Positions 1 to 8,502 of a DNA stretch of 48,025 nt are shown in pieces. Positions within the stretch are counted from its first letter, which is position 1. Every line of letters starts with the position of its first letter. Source of the stretch: an uncultured Clostridia bacterium (lineage in GTDB: Bacteria > Bacillota > Clostridia > Oscillospirales > Ruminococcaceae); the NCBI GenBank assembly GCA_944386445.1, contig CALXBD010000131.1, positions 1 to 48,025 of the forward strand, written 5' to 3'. Both the position numbers and the translations under genes were made by a program. The notes under the pieces are model-generated. The model was not told where the DNA came from. It did no database searches and worked only from the letters and a program-made list of their open reading frames with translations.

Positions 1-1059
1 GAAAACCGGCTTTTTAAAGATTTTTTCAGTCAGGAACCGTTCATGTTCTGTCTGGAGGTCGACACCCCAGTACACTGGATAATCGAATTCATCCTTATGC
101 GGTTCCAGCAATTCGATAGCTTCCGTATAAGTGACATGGGCAAAATCGGCATTGACAAGGGCAGTCAGTCTTTCGACCAGTCCTTTGTCATAGAAGTTAT
201 TAAAAAATGCCATTTCATCAGGACAATTTTCCAAAACATACCGGATGACGAATTTCATCATATCCTGGACGACCCGCATATCGTCATTCAGGTCTGCAAA
301 AGCCATTTCCGGTTCTACCATCCAGAATTCGGCCGCATGCCGTGCCGTATAAGATTTTTCTGCCCGGAATGTGGGACCGAACGTATAAACATTTCCCAAC
401 GCCATAGCCATACATTCGGCTTCCAGCTGACCAGAGACTGTCAGATTCGTTGCCTTTCCGAAGAAATCCTGGGAAAAATCAACCTCACCATCTTCTGTCA
501 AAGGCGGATTTTTCGGATCCAGCGTTGTCACCCGGAACATTTCACCGGCGCCTTCGCAGTCGGATGCCGTAATCAAAGGGGTGTGAACATAAGCAAAGCC
601 GCGTTCGTTAAAAAATTTATGGATGGCATAAGCGCAGACAGACCGAACCCGGAAAACCGCTTCAAAAGTATTGGTCCGGGGGCGGAGATGGGCAATTGTC
701 CGAAGAAATTCCAGAGAATGGCGCTTTTTCTGCAACGGATAATCAGGGGTGGAAGCGCCTTCCAGAACAATTTCAGCTGCATGGATTTCATAGGGCTGCT
801 TTGCCTCAGGTGTGAGAACTACTTCACCGGTCACCACAATGGAAGAACCGACATTATAGCGGGCGACCTCTTTATAATTTGCAATTTTATCAGCTTCAAA
901 AACGACCTGCAAATTTTTAAAGCAACTGCCGTCATTCAGTTCGATAAAGCCCAGGGCTTTGGAATCCCGAATGGTTTTGACCCAGCCGGCGACAGTAACA
1001 GTCTTTCCTGCCAAATGGGGAAAGTCCCGATGCAGGACTGCAATCTCGGTACGAATCAT
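1..1059 (-). CDS. asnS: Asparagine--tRNA ligase, partial (3' end beyond the window)
   Basis: Charges tRNA-Asn with asparagine in the cytoplasm. The minus-strand frame from the ATG at 1059 is open for 353 codons and leaves the window at base 1, so the C-terminal part is missing. The N-terminus ([13 protein letters not shown], then [20 protein letters not shown]) is the OB-fold anticodon-binding domain of class IIb synthetases. The catalytic domain follows, with motif-2-like text ([20 protein letters not shown]) near residues 215-235. GGAGG at about 1068-1073 is well spaced for this start, and the gene has its own promoter at 1101-1129. The AsnRS call rather than AspRS rests on overall resemblance of both domains. 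Confidence 0.93.
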   Translation of the reverse strand, partial: MIRTEIAVLHRDFPHLAGKTVTVAGWVKTIRDSKALGFIELNDGSCFKNLQVVFEADKIANYKEVARYNVGSSIVVTGEVVLTPEAKQPYEIHAAEIVLEGASTPDYPLQKKRHSLEFLRTIAHLRPRTNTFEAVFRVRSVCAYAIHKFFNERGFAYVHTPLITASDCEGAGEMFRVTTLDPKNPPLTEDGEVDFSQDFFGKATNLTVSGQLEAECMAMALGNVYTFGPTFRAEKSYTARHAAEFWMVEPEMAFADLNDDMRVVQDMMKFVIRYVLENCPDEMAFFNNFYDKGLVERLTALVNADFAHVTYTEAIELLEPHKDEFDYPVYWGVDLQTEHERFLTEKIFKKPVF

Positions 1060-1100
1060 AGGAAAAAGCCTCCAATACTGAATTAATGTCAGATAAACTT

Positions 1101-1129
1101 ATTGTACTCCATTTTCTCTGCCCCGTCAA
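1101..1129 (-). promoter_or_regulatory. Sigma-A promoter of asnS
   Basis: Minus strand: TTGACG at 1129-1124, a 17-bp spacer, and TACAAT at 1106-1101. It overlaps the stop codon of the upstream gene (1126-1128), so asnS can be transcribed independently of the serine dehydratase operon. The 5' leader would be about 35 nt, too short for a T-box. Confidence 0.75.
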
Positions 1130-1941
1130 TCCGCCGAGATGGAATTTTCGCCGAAAAGCCCGGGCTTCTGCAGAAAATCCACCGATTTTTTCAGTCCGTC
1201 CACGGTTTTGACTTCCAAAACGCAGCGACAGTGAAACGCTTGCACCTGTCCCAGTATTCTTTTGATATCCAGTGTACCCATTCCCAGGGGAAGGTGGTCA
1301 TTTACGCCATCCGAATCGTGGAGATGGACATGTCGTAGCCGGGATGCTTGGGAAAAGAAGAAATCCTTTGCGGAACCGCCGCTGCAGTAATCGTGGCCTG
1401 TGTCAAAGGTCAGTCCGAAAACCGGAGACTCTAGCAGGATCGCAGCCGTTTTCTGCTGTAACTCTGACCACGTAGTATTTTCGATACAAATCGTAATACC
1501 GGAATTCTTCAGCGCTTCCTCCATTTTGTCCCGGAAGGTGAGGACCCGCATCAGATACTGTTCTTCATAAATTTCATAAAGATACACTTTTCTATCCGGA
1601 AGGGTAAAATAGACGCCTCGGGGCAGGTGCATGGTAATCACCGGGCAGGATAGCTTTCTCGCAATACGAACGGCGGCCAGGGCAGTTTCCAGATAGGCTC
1701 TGGCCGCATAGCCGTTGAAGTCGAATGGATTCAGGTTTTCGTCCAAATGTAAGGTGGCAAAAAGGGAATACTGTTCCAGAACGTTCCGAATATGCAGGAG
1801 ATTCATGGAATCTGCTTGATAATCCGGAAGATTTTGATTTAGTTCAATAAAGTCCAATCCCAGCTCTCTGCAGAGGGAAGCAGAATCTTCGACAGACGGG
1901 CACTCCAGCAGGGTAGGCATACCAAAACAGATTCGATTCAT
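1126..1941 (-). CDS. Sugar phosphate isomerase/epimerase-like TIM-barrel protein
   Basis: 271 residues of the xylose-isomerase-like TIM-barrel/AP-endonuclease-2 superfamily, whose members isomerise or epimerise sugars or act on phosphosugars with a divalent metal. Metal-ligand-like motifs at strand ends are ITMHLPRG, ICIENTTW, LTFDTGHDY, HVHLHDSDG and CVLEVKT, so a complete metal-binding barrel is likely. The start at 1941 follows AAAGGGG. It begins 21 bp after sdaAA on the same strand, so it is probably the last gene of the serine dehydratase operon. That pairing is not a standard pathway and gives no clear substrate. Exact activity unknown. Confidence 0.7.
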   Translation of the reverse strand: MNRICFGMPTLLECPSVEDSASLCRELGLDFIELNQNLPDYQADSMNLLHIRNVLEQYSLFATLHLDENLNPFDFNGYAARAYLETALAAVRIARKLSCPVITMHLPRGVYFTLPDRKVYLYEIYEEQYLMRVLTFRDKMEEALKNSGITICIENTTWSELQQKTAAILLESPVFGLTFDTGHDYCSGGSAKDFFFSQASRLRHVHLHDSDGVNDHLPLGMGTLDIKRILGQVQAFHCRCVLEVKTVDGLKKSVDFLQKPGLFGENSISAD

Positions 1942-1962
1942 AATCGGCCCCTTTCAAGACAA

Positions 1963-2826
1963 TCAGCGATTTTTCAATGTTTCAGCCAATTCCAGGCCGG
2001 TTTTTGTCGTAGCTAGTCCGCCGGCCGCGGTTTCCCGCAGAGCAGTCGGCAGCTGACGGCCTACTCGGTTCATGGCGTCCACTGTGTCATCAAATGGAAT
2101 CCGGCTGACAATTCCTGCCAGTGCCATATCTGCTGCGGTCAGCGCATTCATCACACCGCCAGCATTCCGCTTAATGCAGGGAATTTCCACCAGTCCCGCT
2201 ACCGGATCGCAGACCAGCCCCAACGAATTCTTGATGGCAATTGCTGCGGCGTCAAAGCTCTGGGCAGGGCTGCCGCCTAACAGTTCTACTACAGCCGCAG
2301 CCGCCATTGCGGATGCGGAACCGCATTCTGCCTGACATCCCCCCTGGGCGCCGGCCAGACATGCATGCTCCCCAATAATCTGGCCTACCAGCCCGGCGCA
2401 AATAAGCCCTTTCACAATTGCTTCCCGTGGGAGATCGTATTCTTCCTGCACTGACAATACCGCCGCTGGCACAATCCCGCAAGAACCTGCTGTCGGGCAG
2501 GCTACGATTCTTCCCATAGATGCATTTACCTCCGAGCAGGAAAGCGCACACGCCACCGCCTTAGATGCCGTACTTCCTAGCAAGGAGCGTTTTTTTCGCC
2601 GCTGCTCATATAGATAGGCATCTCCGCCCGTGAGCCCGCTTACCGAGTGAATTGGCGTTTCTCTGGCAGTACGGGCGGCTGTTTCCATAACGGAGAGCAT
2701 CTGGCCGAAACGGGTTAGGATTTCCGTTTTCGAAATATTATCCTGCTCAGACTCCTGAGAAAGGGCAAAGTCACTGAGAGAAATCCCTTTTTCCTGACAG
2801 ATTTTGATTACAGTTTGGGCGTTCAT
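1963..2826 (-). CDS. sdaAA: L-serine dehydratase, iron-sulfur-dependent, alpha subunit
   Basis: Catalytic subunit of the two-chain [4Fe-4S] L-serine ammonia-lyase that converts serine to pyruvate and ammonia in anaerobic Firmicutes. 287 residues is the usual length for the alpha chain. Family signatures include CPTAGSCGIVPAAVL, the glycine-rich AGAQGGCQAECGSASAMAAAA, and DPVAGLVEIPCIKRN; the conserved cysteines in these blocks are cluster-ligand candidates. The start ATG at 2826 overlaps the sdaAB stop by 4 bp (ATGA), and AAAGGA lies just upstream, so the subunits are translationally coupled. Transcribed from the promoter at 3624-3652. Confidence 0.93.
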   Translation of the reverse strand: MNAQTVIKICQEKGISLSDFALSQESEQDNISKTEILTRFGQMLSVMETAARTARETPIHSVSGLTGGDAYLYEQRRKKRSLLGSTASKAVACALSCSEVNASMGRIVACPTAGSCGIVPAAVLSVQEEYDLPREAIVKGLICAGLVGQIIGEHACLAGAQGGCQAECGSASAMAAAAVVELLGGSPAQSFDAAAIAIKNSLGLVCDPVAGLVEIPCIKRNAGGVMNALTAADMALAGIVSRIPFDDTVDAMNRVGRQLPTALRETAAGGLATTKTGLELAETLKNR

Positions 2827-3533
2827 ATGGAATCCTTTCTGGAGGCGTCTCCGGAGGTTTCATCAATGGGCAGCAGCAATTTGACCCACAGCATACCGGG
2901 AATATTTCGGATTGCCGCAGTTAAGTCACCGCCTGTCAGGCTGTCCATTTCTATATACATGTGGGCGGTATGATCCTCTCGGCTGCGGCTGACCCGCATA
3001 TTTCCGATATTGATTCCCATTTCATAAAGGATAAATGTAATATTGGAGATAACTCCCGGTTCATCCTTATGGTGGGTGACCAGAATCGGACGTTCACCGG
3101 TGAAATTGACCTCCATGCCGTCAATGTCGCTGATCACCACTTGGCCTCCGCCGATGGAGGAACCGGTAATTTCATGTGTTTCACCGGCACTGTTTGTGAT
3201 CACAAATTTCACTGTATTTGGATGAACATTTTCCCCAAGGTTTGTGGGAATAAATTCATAGTGGATTCCTTTTTTGGCCGCTAGTTCGAATGAATGCCGC
3301 AATCTCTCATCCGACGGGTTGAGGTTCAGCAATCCTGCCAGCAAAGCCTTGTCCGTGCCGTGGCCGCGATAAGTAGCGGCAAAAGAACCGTGAAGGTACA
3401 TTTTAACATCCTTAATATCTCCGCCGGCCAATTTATATGCCATTTTTCCCAGGCGGGCGGCCCCTGCGGTATGGGAACTGGATGGACCAATCATAATAGG
3501 CCCCATAATATCAAAAAGGGATGGAGTAGGCAT
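2823..3533 (-). CDS. sdaAB: L-serine dehydratase, iron-sulfur-dependent, beta subunit
   Basis: Beta chain partner of SdaAA. The N-terminal half carries the serine-dehydratase beta signature (DIMGPIMIGPSSSHTAGAARLG); the C-terminal half is an ACT-like regulatory domain (ILVTHHKDEPGVISNITFIL, residues about 150-220). The frame is open back to 3620, but the ATG at 3533 is chosen: it follows GAAAGGA at good spacing, gives the normal length of about 236 residues, and starts directly at the conserved region. First gene of an sdaAB-sdaAA-isomerase operon. Confidence 0.92.
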   Translation of the reverse strand: MPTPSLFDIMGPIMIGPSSSHTAGAARLGKMAYKLAGGDIKDVKMYLHGSFAATYRGHGTDKALLAGLLNLNPSDERLRHSFELAAKKGIHYEFIPTNLGENVHPNTVKFVITNSAGETHEITGSSIGGGQVVISDIDGMEVNFTGERPILVTHHKDEPGVISNITFILYEMGINIGNMRVSRSREDHTAHMYIEMDSLTGGDLTAAIRNIPGMLWVKLLLPIDETSGDASRKDSI

Positions 3534-3623
3534 AACAGAATCCTTTCTTCGGCAATGCCGGATTGATGTGAAATGAGAAACATTTTTCAAAAAATGTATT
3601 TGTATCAAAGAATCTCTCAAGAT

Positions 3624-3652
3624 ATTATAGCATGAAACAAAAGAATTTCCAA
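3624..3652 (-). promoter_or_regulatory. Sigma-A promoter of the sdaAB operon
   Basis: Minus strand: TTGGAA at 3652-3647, exactly 17 bp, then a perfect TATAAT at 3629-3624. The leader to the sdaAB start is about 85 nt; no riboswitch fold was recognised in it. Confidence 0.75.
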
Positions 3653-4095
3653 TAGAAATTGAGAATTAACATTGAAGCTGTTCTTTAAAGCTCAAACATT
3701 GAGTTTATGGTGCGCTAATTATACATATTGCCGCCATCTAAAAGATGAATCTTAGCATCGGATAAATCGGTCAGTTCTGATACGCGTTGGGCCTGACAGA
3801 ATAGCGTTAGCTGCTGGATTTATCATGTGGACAAAAAAGGGTAATATGTAGGAGAGACTTATAAAAAGGCATTTTTGGTATTACGGTTGTCAGTTTCCAG
3901 AGGAACACGGTCAATATTGCCGTTGAATGTTGTAGTTGTATTTTTGCAACACGCTAAAATGATCTATTTCCTGAGATATAAGAAAAATCCATATTCAAAT
4001 AATCATAAGTTATACCCAATTTGTTCATAATGTATTAAAATAGTAACCAGCAAGAGGAGCTTCTGTTTTCGTCAGAAGGGAAAAGAGAGATCGTT
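3653..4095. other. Long gene-free gap with possible gene remnants
   Basis: No intact gene. On the minus strand 3715-3819 translates to a protein-like tail (QAQRVSELTDLSDAKIHLL, then DGGNMYN and stop) that resembles the C-terminal end of AAA/RecF-type ATPases. A second stretch ending at 3859 (same frame) reads NIDRVPLETDNRNTKNAFL then stop. Both lack a start and are separated by stops, so they may be debris or chance. A small hairpin (CTTCTG/CAGAAG, 4060-4078) sits just ahead of the next gene. No clear sigma-A promoter for that gene was found. Confidence 0.35.
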
Positions 4096-5250
4096 GTGAT
4101 AACCTCAATAAATAAGAGTGATGCTGTAGAAAGCAATCAACAATATACAAAAAAGCGAACCCTTTGGCAAAAAGTCTGGAGCCATAAGCTTTTGTACTTA
4201 ATGCTGATTCCTATGATAGCATATCTGCTGGTCTTCTGCTATTATCCCATGTACGGTGTAACACTGGCCTTTAAGGAGTTCAATTTTTCAAAAGGAATTT
4301 TGGGAAGTCCCTGGGCAAAGGAGTATGGATTTTATAACTTCATGAGACTTTTTCGGGACCCATCCTTTATTACGGCTTTTACCAACACTCTGCTGATCAG
4401 CGCAGGCCGTCTGATTTTTGAATTTCCGGTTCCGATTGTTCTTTCGCTCCTGATCAATGAGATTCGCTCGACAAAATATAAGCGAGTTGTACAGACGATT
4501 TATACCTTCCCCCACTTTATTTCTTGGATTATCGTAGCAGGTTTGTTCTTTAATCTATTCTCCAATGACGGTATCGTTAATCAATTTCTCCTTCTTTTAG
4601 GTCTGGAACGACAGACAATTGATGAGCTAATTGCTTTTGTTCCCTGGTTCAAGAATCCTGAGACCGGCGAAACTCGTTACCCCTCTGTTAACTTTGCCTG
4701 GTCGGAAACCTACTTGAGCAGCAGTGTCGATGACGCAAAGGCAGAACGCTGCATGGCTTTGATGGACTTCCTCCTCAGCGACGAAGGCTATGAGTACGTT
4801 GGCCTGGGCATTGAAGGCGAGACCTACACCAAAAACGCAGACGGCAGTTACAGCGTTATCGAGCTGACCAAGCCTGATGGCTCCCCCATGTCTCTCAGCG
4901 AAAAATATCCCGCTACCCAACTACAGACCCTGGCCAACTGGACCGGATTCCGTTCTGCCAGCAGCCCGATGTATAGTGATGGGCTAAAAAAGCTTCGCGC
5001 TGATTATATGGCAGAGATGGAAGCCAGAGGTGCTGCCCCTACCGACCGTCCTAACACCGATGGCTTGATCCTTGAAGAAACTTCCGATTATAACACCGCT
5101 GGCAACGACTATGAAAAAATCTGTAACGATTTAATGCTTTCCGATGATGTCGAAGCCGCTTGGAAAGAGATGGTCGACAGTTATATGGCTCAGGGCTACG
5201 ACAAGGTCATCGCCGAAATGAATAAATTGTACAAAGAATCAGGACGTTAA
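4096..5250 (+). pseudogene. Chimeric ORF: LplB-type sugar ABC permease N-terminus fused to the C-terminus of a solute-binding protein
   Basis: 384 codons in one frame, but two gene families. Residues 1 to about 175 are the N-terminal half of a LplB/YtcP-class carbohydrate ABC permease: cytoplasmic start, TM near 32-55, MYGVTLAFKEFNF, GRLIFEFPVPIVLSLLINEI, YTFPHFISWIIVAGL. From about residue 178 the chain becomes the C-terminal lobe of a family-1 extracellular sugar-binding lipoprotein (ALMDFLLSDEGYEY; ANWTGFRSAS), without signal peptide or first lobe. Codon use changes too: the second part is rich in C-ending codons. Normal operon order is permease-permease-binding protein, so one deletion with its junction near 4600-4650 would give this product. 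No working transporter is expected. GTG start at 4096. A misassembly could look the same. Confidence 0.8.
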
Positions 5251-5268
5251 CCCCTTGTCAAATGATAT

Positions 5269-5303
5269 TGAAAAAGCCGACTCCTGATGGGTCGGCTTTT
5301 TCA
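5269..5303 (+). terminator. Rho-independent terminator after the ABC remnant
   Basis: Near-perfect 11-bp stem (AAAAAGCCGAC / GTCGGCTTTTT) with a 9-nt loop, ending in five T. It presumably served the original binding-protein gene and separates it from the two-component genes. Confidence 0.85.
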
Positions 5304-5375
5304 ATATCCAAAAAGGCTTTACATTCGGCGGCTTTTGGTGCATCATAAAAATATGCAGATATGGGAGGGAATAAT

Positions 5376-6969
5376 ATGGAAAAGCTGAAAAAGATTCGCA
5401 ATCTGCCAATAGCGGCTTATATTTGGATATTAGGATTTTTATTCAGTTTGACAATATTCAGAATATGGATAATCTTGTGCTCAACAATCTCCAAATGGTG
5501 CCTGCAATCAAGGAGGTCATTGTAGAAGGGTATAACGGATCTTTCTACTGCTTAAACGGCAGAACTCCCGAAGTTTTAAAGGCATTGGAGAATCTACCGG
5601 AAATACCAAATTTCTACTATGACTTTTCCCAACATCTGCATTATCGCGGTGAAAAGACAGAATCCTTTCTTCTGACTACAGCACTCTATGACATTTGGAA
5701 TTATACACCTCGATATGATTTGGGACGGATGACAGTCGTTGTTGATATGGAGATATTGGGGGTGCAGGATTTTTTTTGATCAGTATGGCATGGGAATTTA
5801 TCTTTTGGATCCGGCTTACGAGCTGGCAGTCTCCAACCAAGAGGTAGATGAAGTTGCAAAACATATTCTGGAAAAAGTACCAGAACTTTCAGCCGCTTCA
5901 AGAATGGAGATGTCTTACGCAGGAGAGATCTATATCGTCAATTACGAAGAGGTTCCTACAATTGGGTGCCATTTGGTAAGTATTCTTCCTAAAAGCAGCA
6001 TCACGGAGTCCTTATACTGGATGCGTGCGATAATACTTTGGCTATTGCTGCCCTCTCTGGCAGTGATGATGACGTTAATGGTAATCCTCCATCGCAAAAT
6101 TACCAGTCCTCTGCGGACGCTTACCCAGTATATCATCGGTATGCAGAACCAGACTACACAATATTTAAAGAAAGAGATCCGTCTGAATGGTTATCGGGAA
6201 ATCGTGCAGATTTCCGGCGAATACAATCGCATGATTGGGGAAATCAGGGGACTTACTCATCAGCTAGTCCGGACAACGTCCACCTTATATGAGGCAGAGC
6301 TTCAGAAGAAACAGTCTGAGTTGCTGTACCTGCGCAGCGAAATTAACCCTCATTTCCTGTATAATAACCTTGGAGAGCATTATGGGAATGGCATATTTGG
6401 AAAATGCTCCTCAGACCGCTCAGATGGTTAAGAATTTAGGGAAAATTTTCAAGTATAGCGTCAAGGGACAGGACATGGTTTCGGTCCAGGAAGAGCTTTC
6501 TACGATTCAAGCATATCTGAGCATTCAGCAAATGCGTTTTGAGGGAAAGTTTAAAGTGCAATATCAGATTGACCCAGTTCTGATGGGTTGTCAAATTCCC
6601 AAAATGATTCTGCAGCCGCTGGTAGAAAATGCGATTACCCACGGGCTGGAACCCAAAGAGACGGATGGCCTATTACTTCTTGGAGGCGCTTTAAGGGAGA
6701 ACAAAAGAATTTGTCTGTGGGTAGAGGACAATGGTGTCGGTATGAAGGAGGAACAACAGGCCTATTTTCAGGAATTGATTAATAAGCACACGTACATAAA
6801 AACCGATTCCATCGGCATCGAAAATGTAGTGAATCGTCTGCAACTGCTGTATGGCGATGGGTGTGCTATCCGACTCGATAGCCGGGTGGGCTGTGGTACC
6901 CGCGTTGAATTGGAAATTCCACTATTCCGGAACGCAGCTGAAACTCAGTATCAACAGGAAGGAGAGTAG
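5376..6969 (+). pseudogene. YesM-type sensor histidine kinase, broken by three frame changes
   Basis: The reading moves through three frames. From ATG 5376 an N-terminal TM (LPIAAYIWILGFLFSL) is read; the extracytoplasmic domain continues in a second frame from about 5445. A run of 8 T at 5770-5777 has one T too many and shifts to the third frame, which holds TM2 (about 6020-6085), the HAMP-like segment and the His_kinase box (RSEINPHFLYN). One extra A near 6366 shifts again; removing it restores the expected YNTLESIMGMAYLENA. The rest is a good HATPase_c domain (PLVENAITHGLE, VEDNGVGM, IENVVNRLQLLYGDG). It would have sensed sugar for the adjacent transporter. Two of the three changes are single-base insertions, so sequencing error must be excluded. 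Confidence 0.85.
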
Positions 6970-6971
6970 GT

Positions 6972-8054
6972 ATGTATCAGGTCCTTTTAATCGATGACGA
7001 GCGATTGGTTCTGGCCAGTCTGCGGCACAGGATCAGTTGGGAAAGGTGTGGATTCACCATCTGTGGAGAAGCCTACAGTGCCAAAGACGGATTGGAAAAA
7101 ATCAGAAGTCTGCATCCTGACCTTGTATTCACGGATATCCGAATGCCGGGTATGAGCGGTCTGGATCTGATACAGTTGTCACAAACGGAATTTCCGGAGG
7201 TCCATTTTGTAGTGATCAGCGGGTATAGCGAGTTTGAATATGCAAGACGTGCCATCGAATACGGCGTTTTGGGATTTTGTGTTAAGCCTTTTGATGAAGA
7301 TGAAATTGAAAAATTGCTATGCCGGATCCGAATGCAACTGGAGCATCAAGCAGGTGGTTCATCTGAGATGGCTAAAAGCGAAAGCCAATCTGCCGCAGCA
7401 ATTCGCTTGGAAGATAGTGCAGAGAAGATTGATGCAGTGCTGCATGGGTTGGGAATTTCAGAAGATGAACCGAAATGGATGATACATATACTGCAGGGAC
7501 AAATCCCCGCTAGTTTGGAGTCCCAATTTCAAAAAAACAAAATTTGGAAACTGTCCGGTATCGGAATCTGTTGGTTTTTGATTTCGGGGTCCGATGCCCC
7601 GGAAGAAGCAATCAAAATTCTCAGGAGTTCTTCAATGTTATGTGCTGCAGGTATTAGTCAGGCCTTTTTTTTCGGGGAAGGCCTGGAACGCGCTGCCGCT
7701 GAGGCACGCGGCGCAGCCTTTGGATACTTTTTCGGCAATCCCGGTGTGCACCTTTTTACAGGCACCCTGGAAAGCGACAAATTGCCTGAAATGCTGCGGA
7801 TGCTGCGCTTTGCCTTTCATTCCCGAAACCTGACGGGAATCCATCAGATTGTAGAAAGATTCCGCAGAGGAACCTTTGCAATCCGGGATGCATTTCGGTT
7901 TTATAATACTGCGGCTTTGCTCCCTCTTGAGGCAAAGCTGCCGCTTTGCGATAATTATACGGAGCTGGCGACATGCTTTTCAAATGTTCGATTATCATAT
8001 CCAAGGACTGCCTTTGGACAATCATTACGCTCAATTGGAAACGATTTTCCGTGA
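6972..8054 (+). pseudogene. YesN-type response regulator lacking its AraC DNA-binding domain
   Basis: Residues 1-125 are a complete receiver domain: acidic pocket LIDDE, phospho-acceptor Asp in VFTDIRMPGMSG, then VISGYSEFEYA and the CVKPFDEDE lysine. The following linker resembles the middle of YesN regulators. These proteins end in an AraC-type double helix-turn-helix, which is absent. After about TELATCFSNVR (near 7985) the frame crosses into hexosaminidase DNA out of frame and stops at 8054. It can no longer bind DNA as a normal YesN. It starts 2 bp after the kinase stop, with GGAGAG upstream, as in intact yesMN pairs. Confidence 0.8.
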
Positions 8055-8499
8055 GGCGGCAACCCGTAACGGCGAATATAATGAGATGTTCCGTTTTTAT
8101 ACCGAAGTAGCCGCCGCGCTATCCCAAAAAGCGGAGATGGGCTTGCGCATTACACAGGCGTATCAATCGGGCAGTCGGGCTGGTCTAGAGTCGCTGCTGC
8201 ACCAGGATCTGCCAGAGCTGCTCAGCCGTGTGGAAGCGCTGCGTCGTTGCCATAAGGAGGTTTGGTTCCAGATGAACAAGGTGATCGGATGGGACATCAT
8301 GGATATGCGGTATGGTTCGCTGATGATCCGGATCCGCACTGCCATGGAGGAAATCGAAGACTACCTGGCCGGACGGCTGCAGCGCCTGGAGGAGTTTGAA
8401 GAACCTCGCCGCTCCTTCAACGGAAAAGAGGGCCTGGTATCCTATGCCAACTGGTATGGCCGTATTGTTTCTGCCAGCCGCATCGCACCGGAGGCATAA
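7985..8499 (+). pseudogene. C-terminal remnant of a GH20-type beta-N-acetylhexosaminidase
   Basis: About 170 codons without a usable start. MFDYHIQGLPLDNHYAQL, then LPELLSRVEALRRCHKEVW and WDIMDMRYGSLMIRIRTAMEEIEDYLAGRL, match the helical C-terminal region that follows the catalytic barrel in large bacterial GH20 exo-hexosaminidases. The catalytic domain is gone; upstream DNA belongs to the response regulator in another frame. It was presumably removed by the same deletion that truncated the regulator. Loss of this enzyme points to GlcNAc-containing glycans as the former substrate. Family assignment is by pattern memory only. Confidence 0.65.
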
Positions 8500-8502
8500 A
8501 TT

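Noticed and set aside
43..1086. 347-residue open frame on the plus strand
   Set aside because: It is the antisense shadow of asnS, whose minus-strand translation is clearly a class II synthetase and runs off the window edge.
3534..3620. 29-residue N-terminal extension of SdaAB
   Set aside because: No RBS at 3620, the segment is not SdaAB-like, and ATG 3533 has a clear Shine-Dalgarno and gives the normal length.
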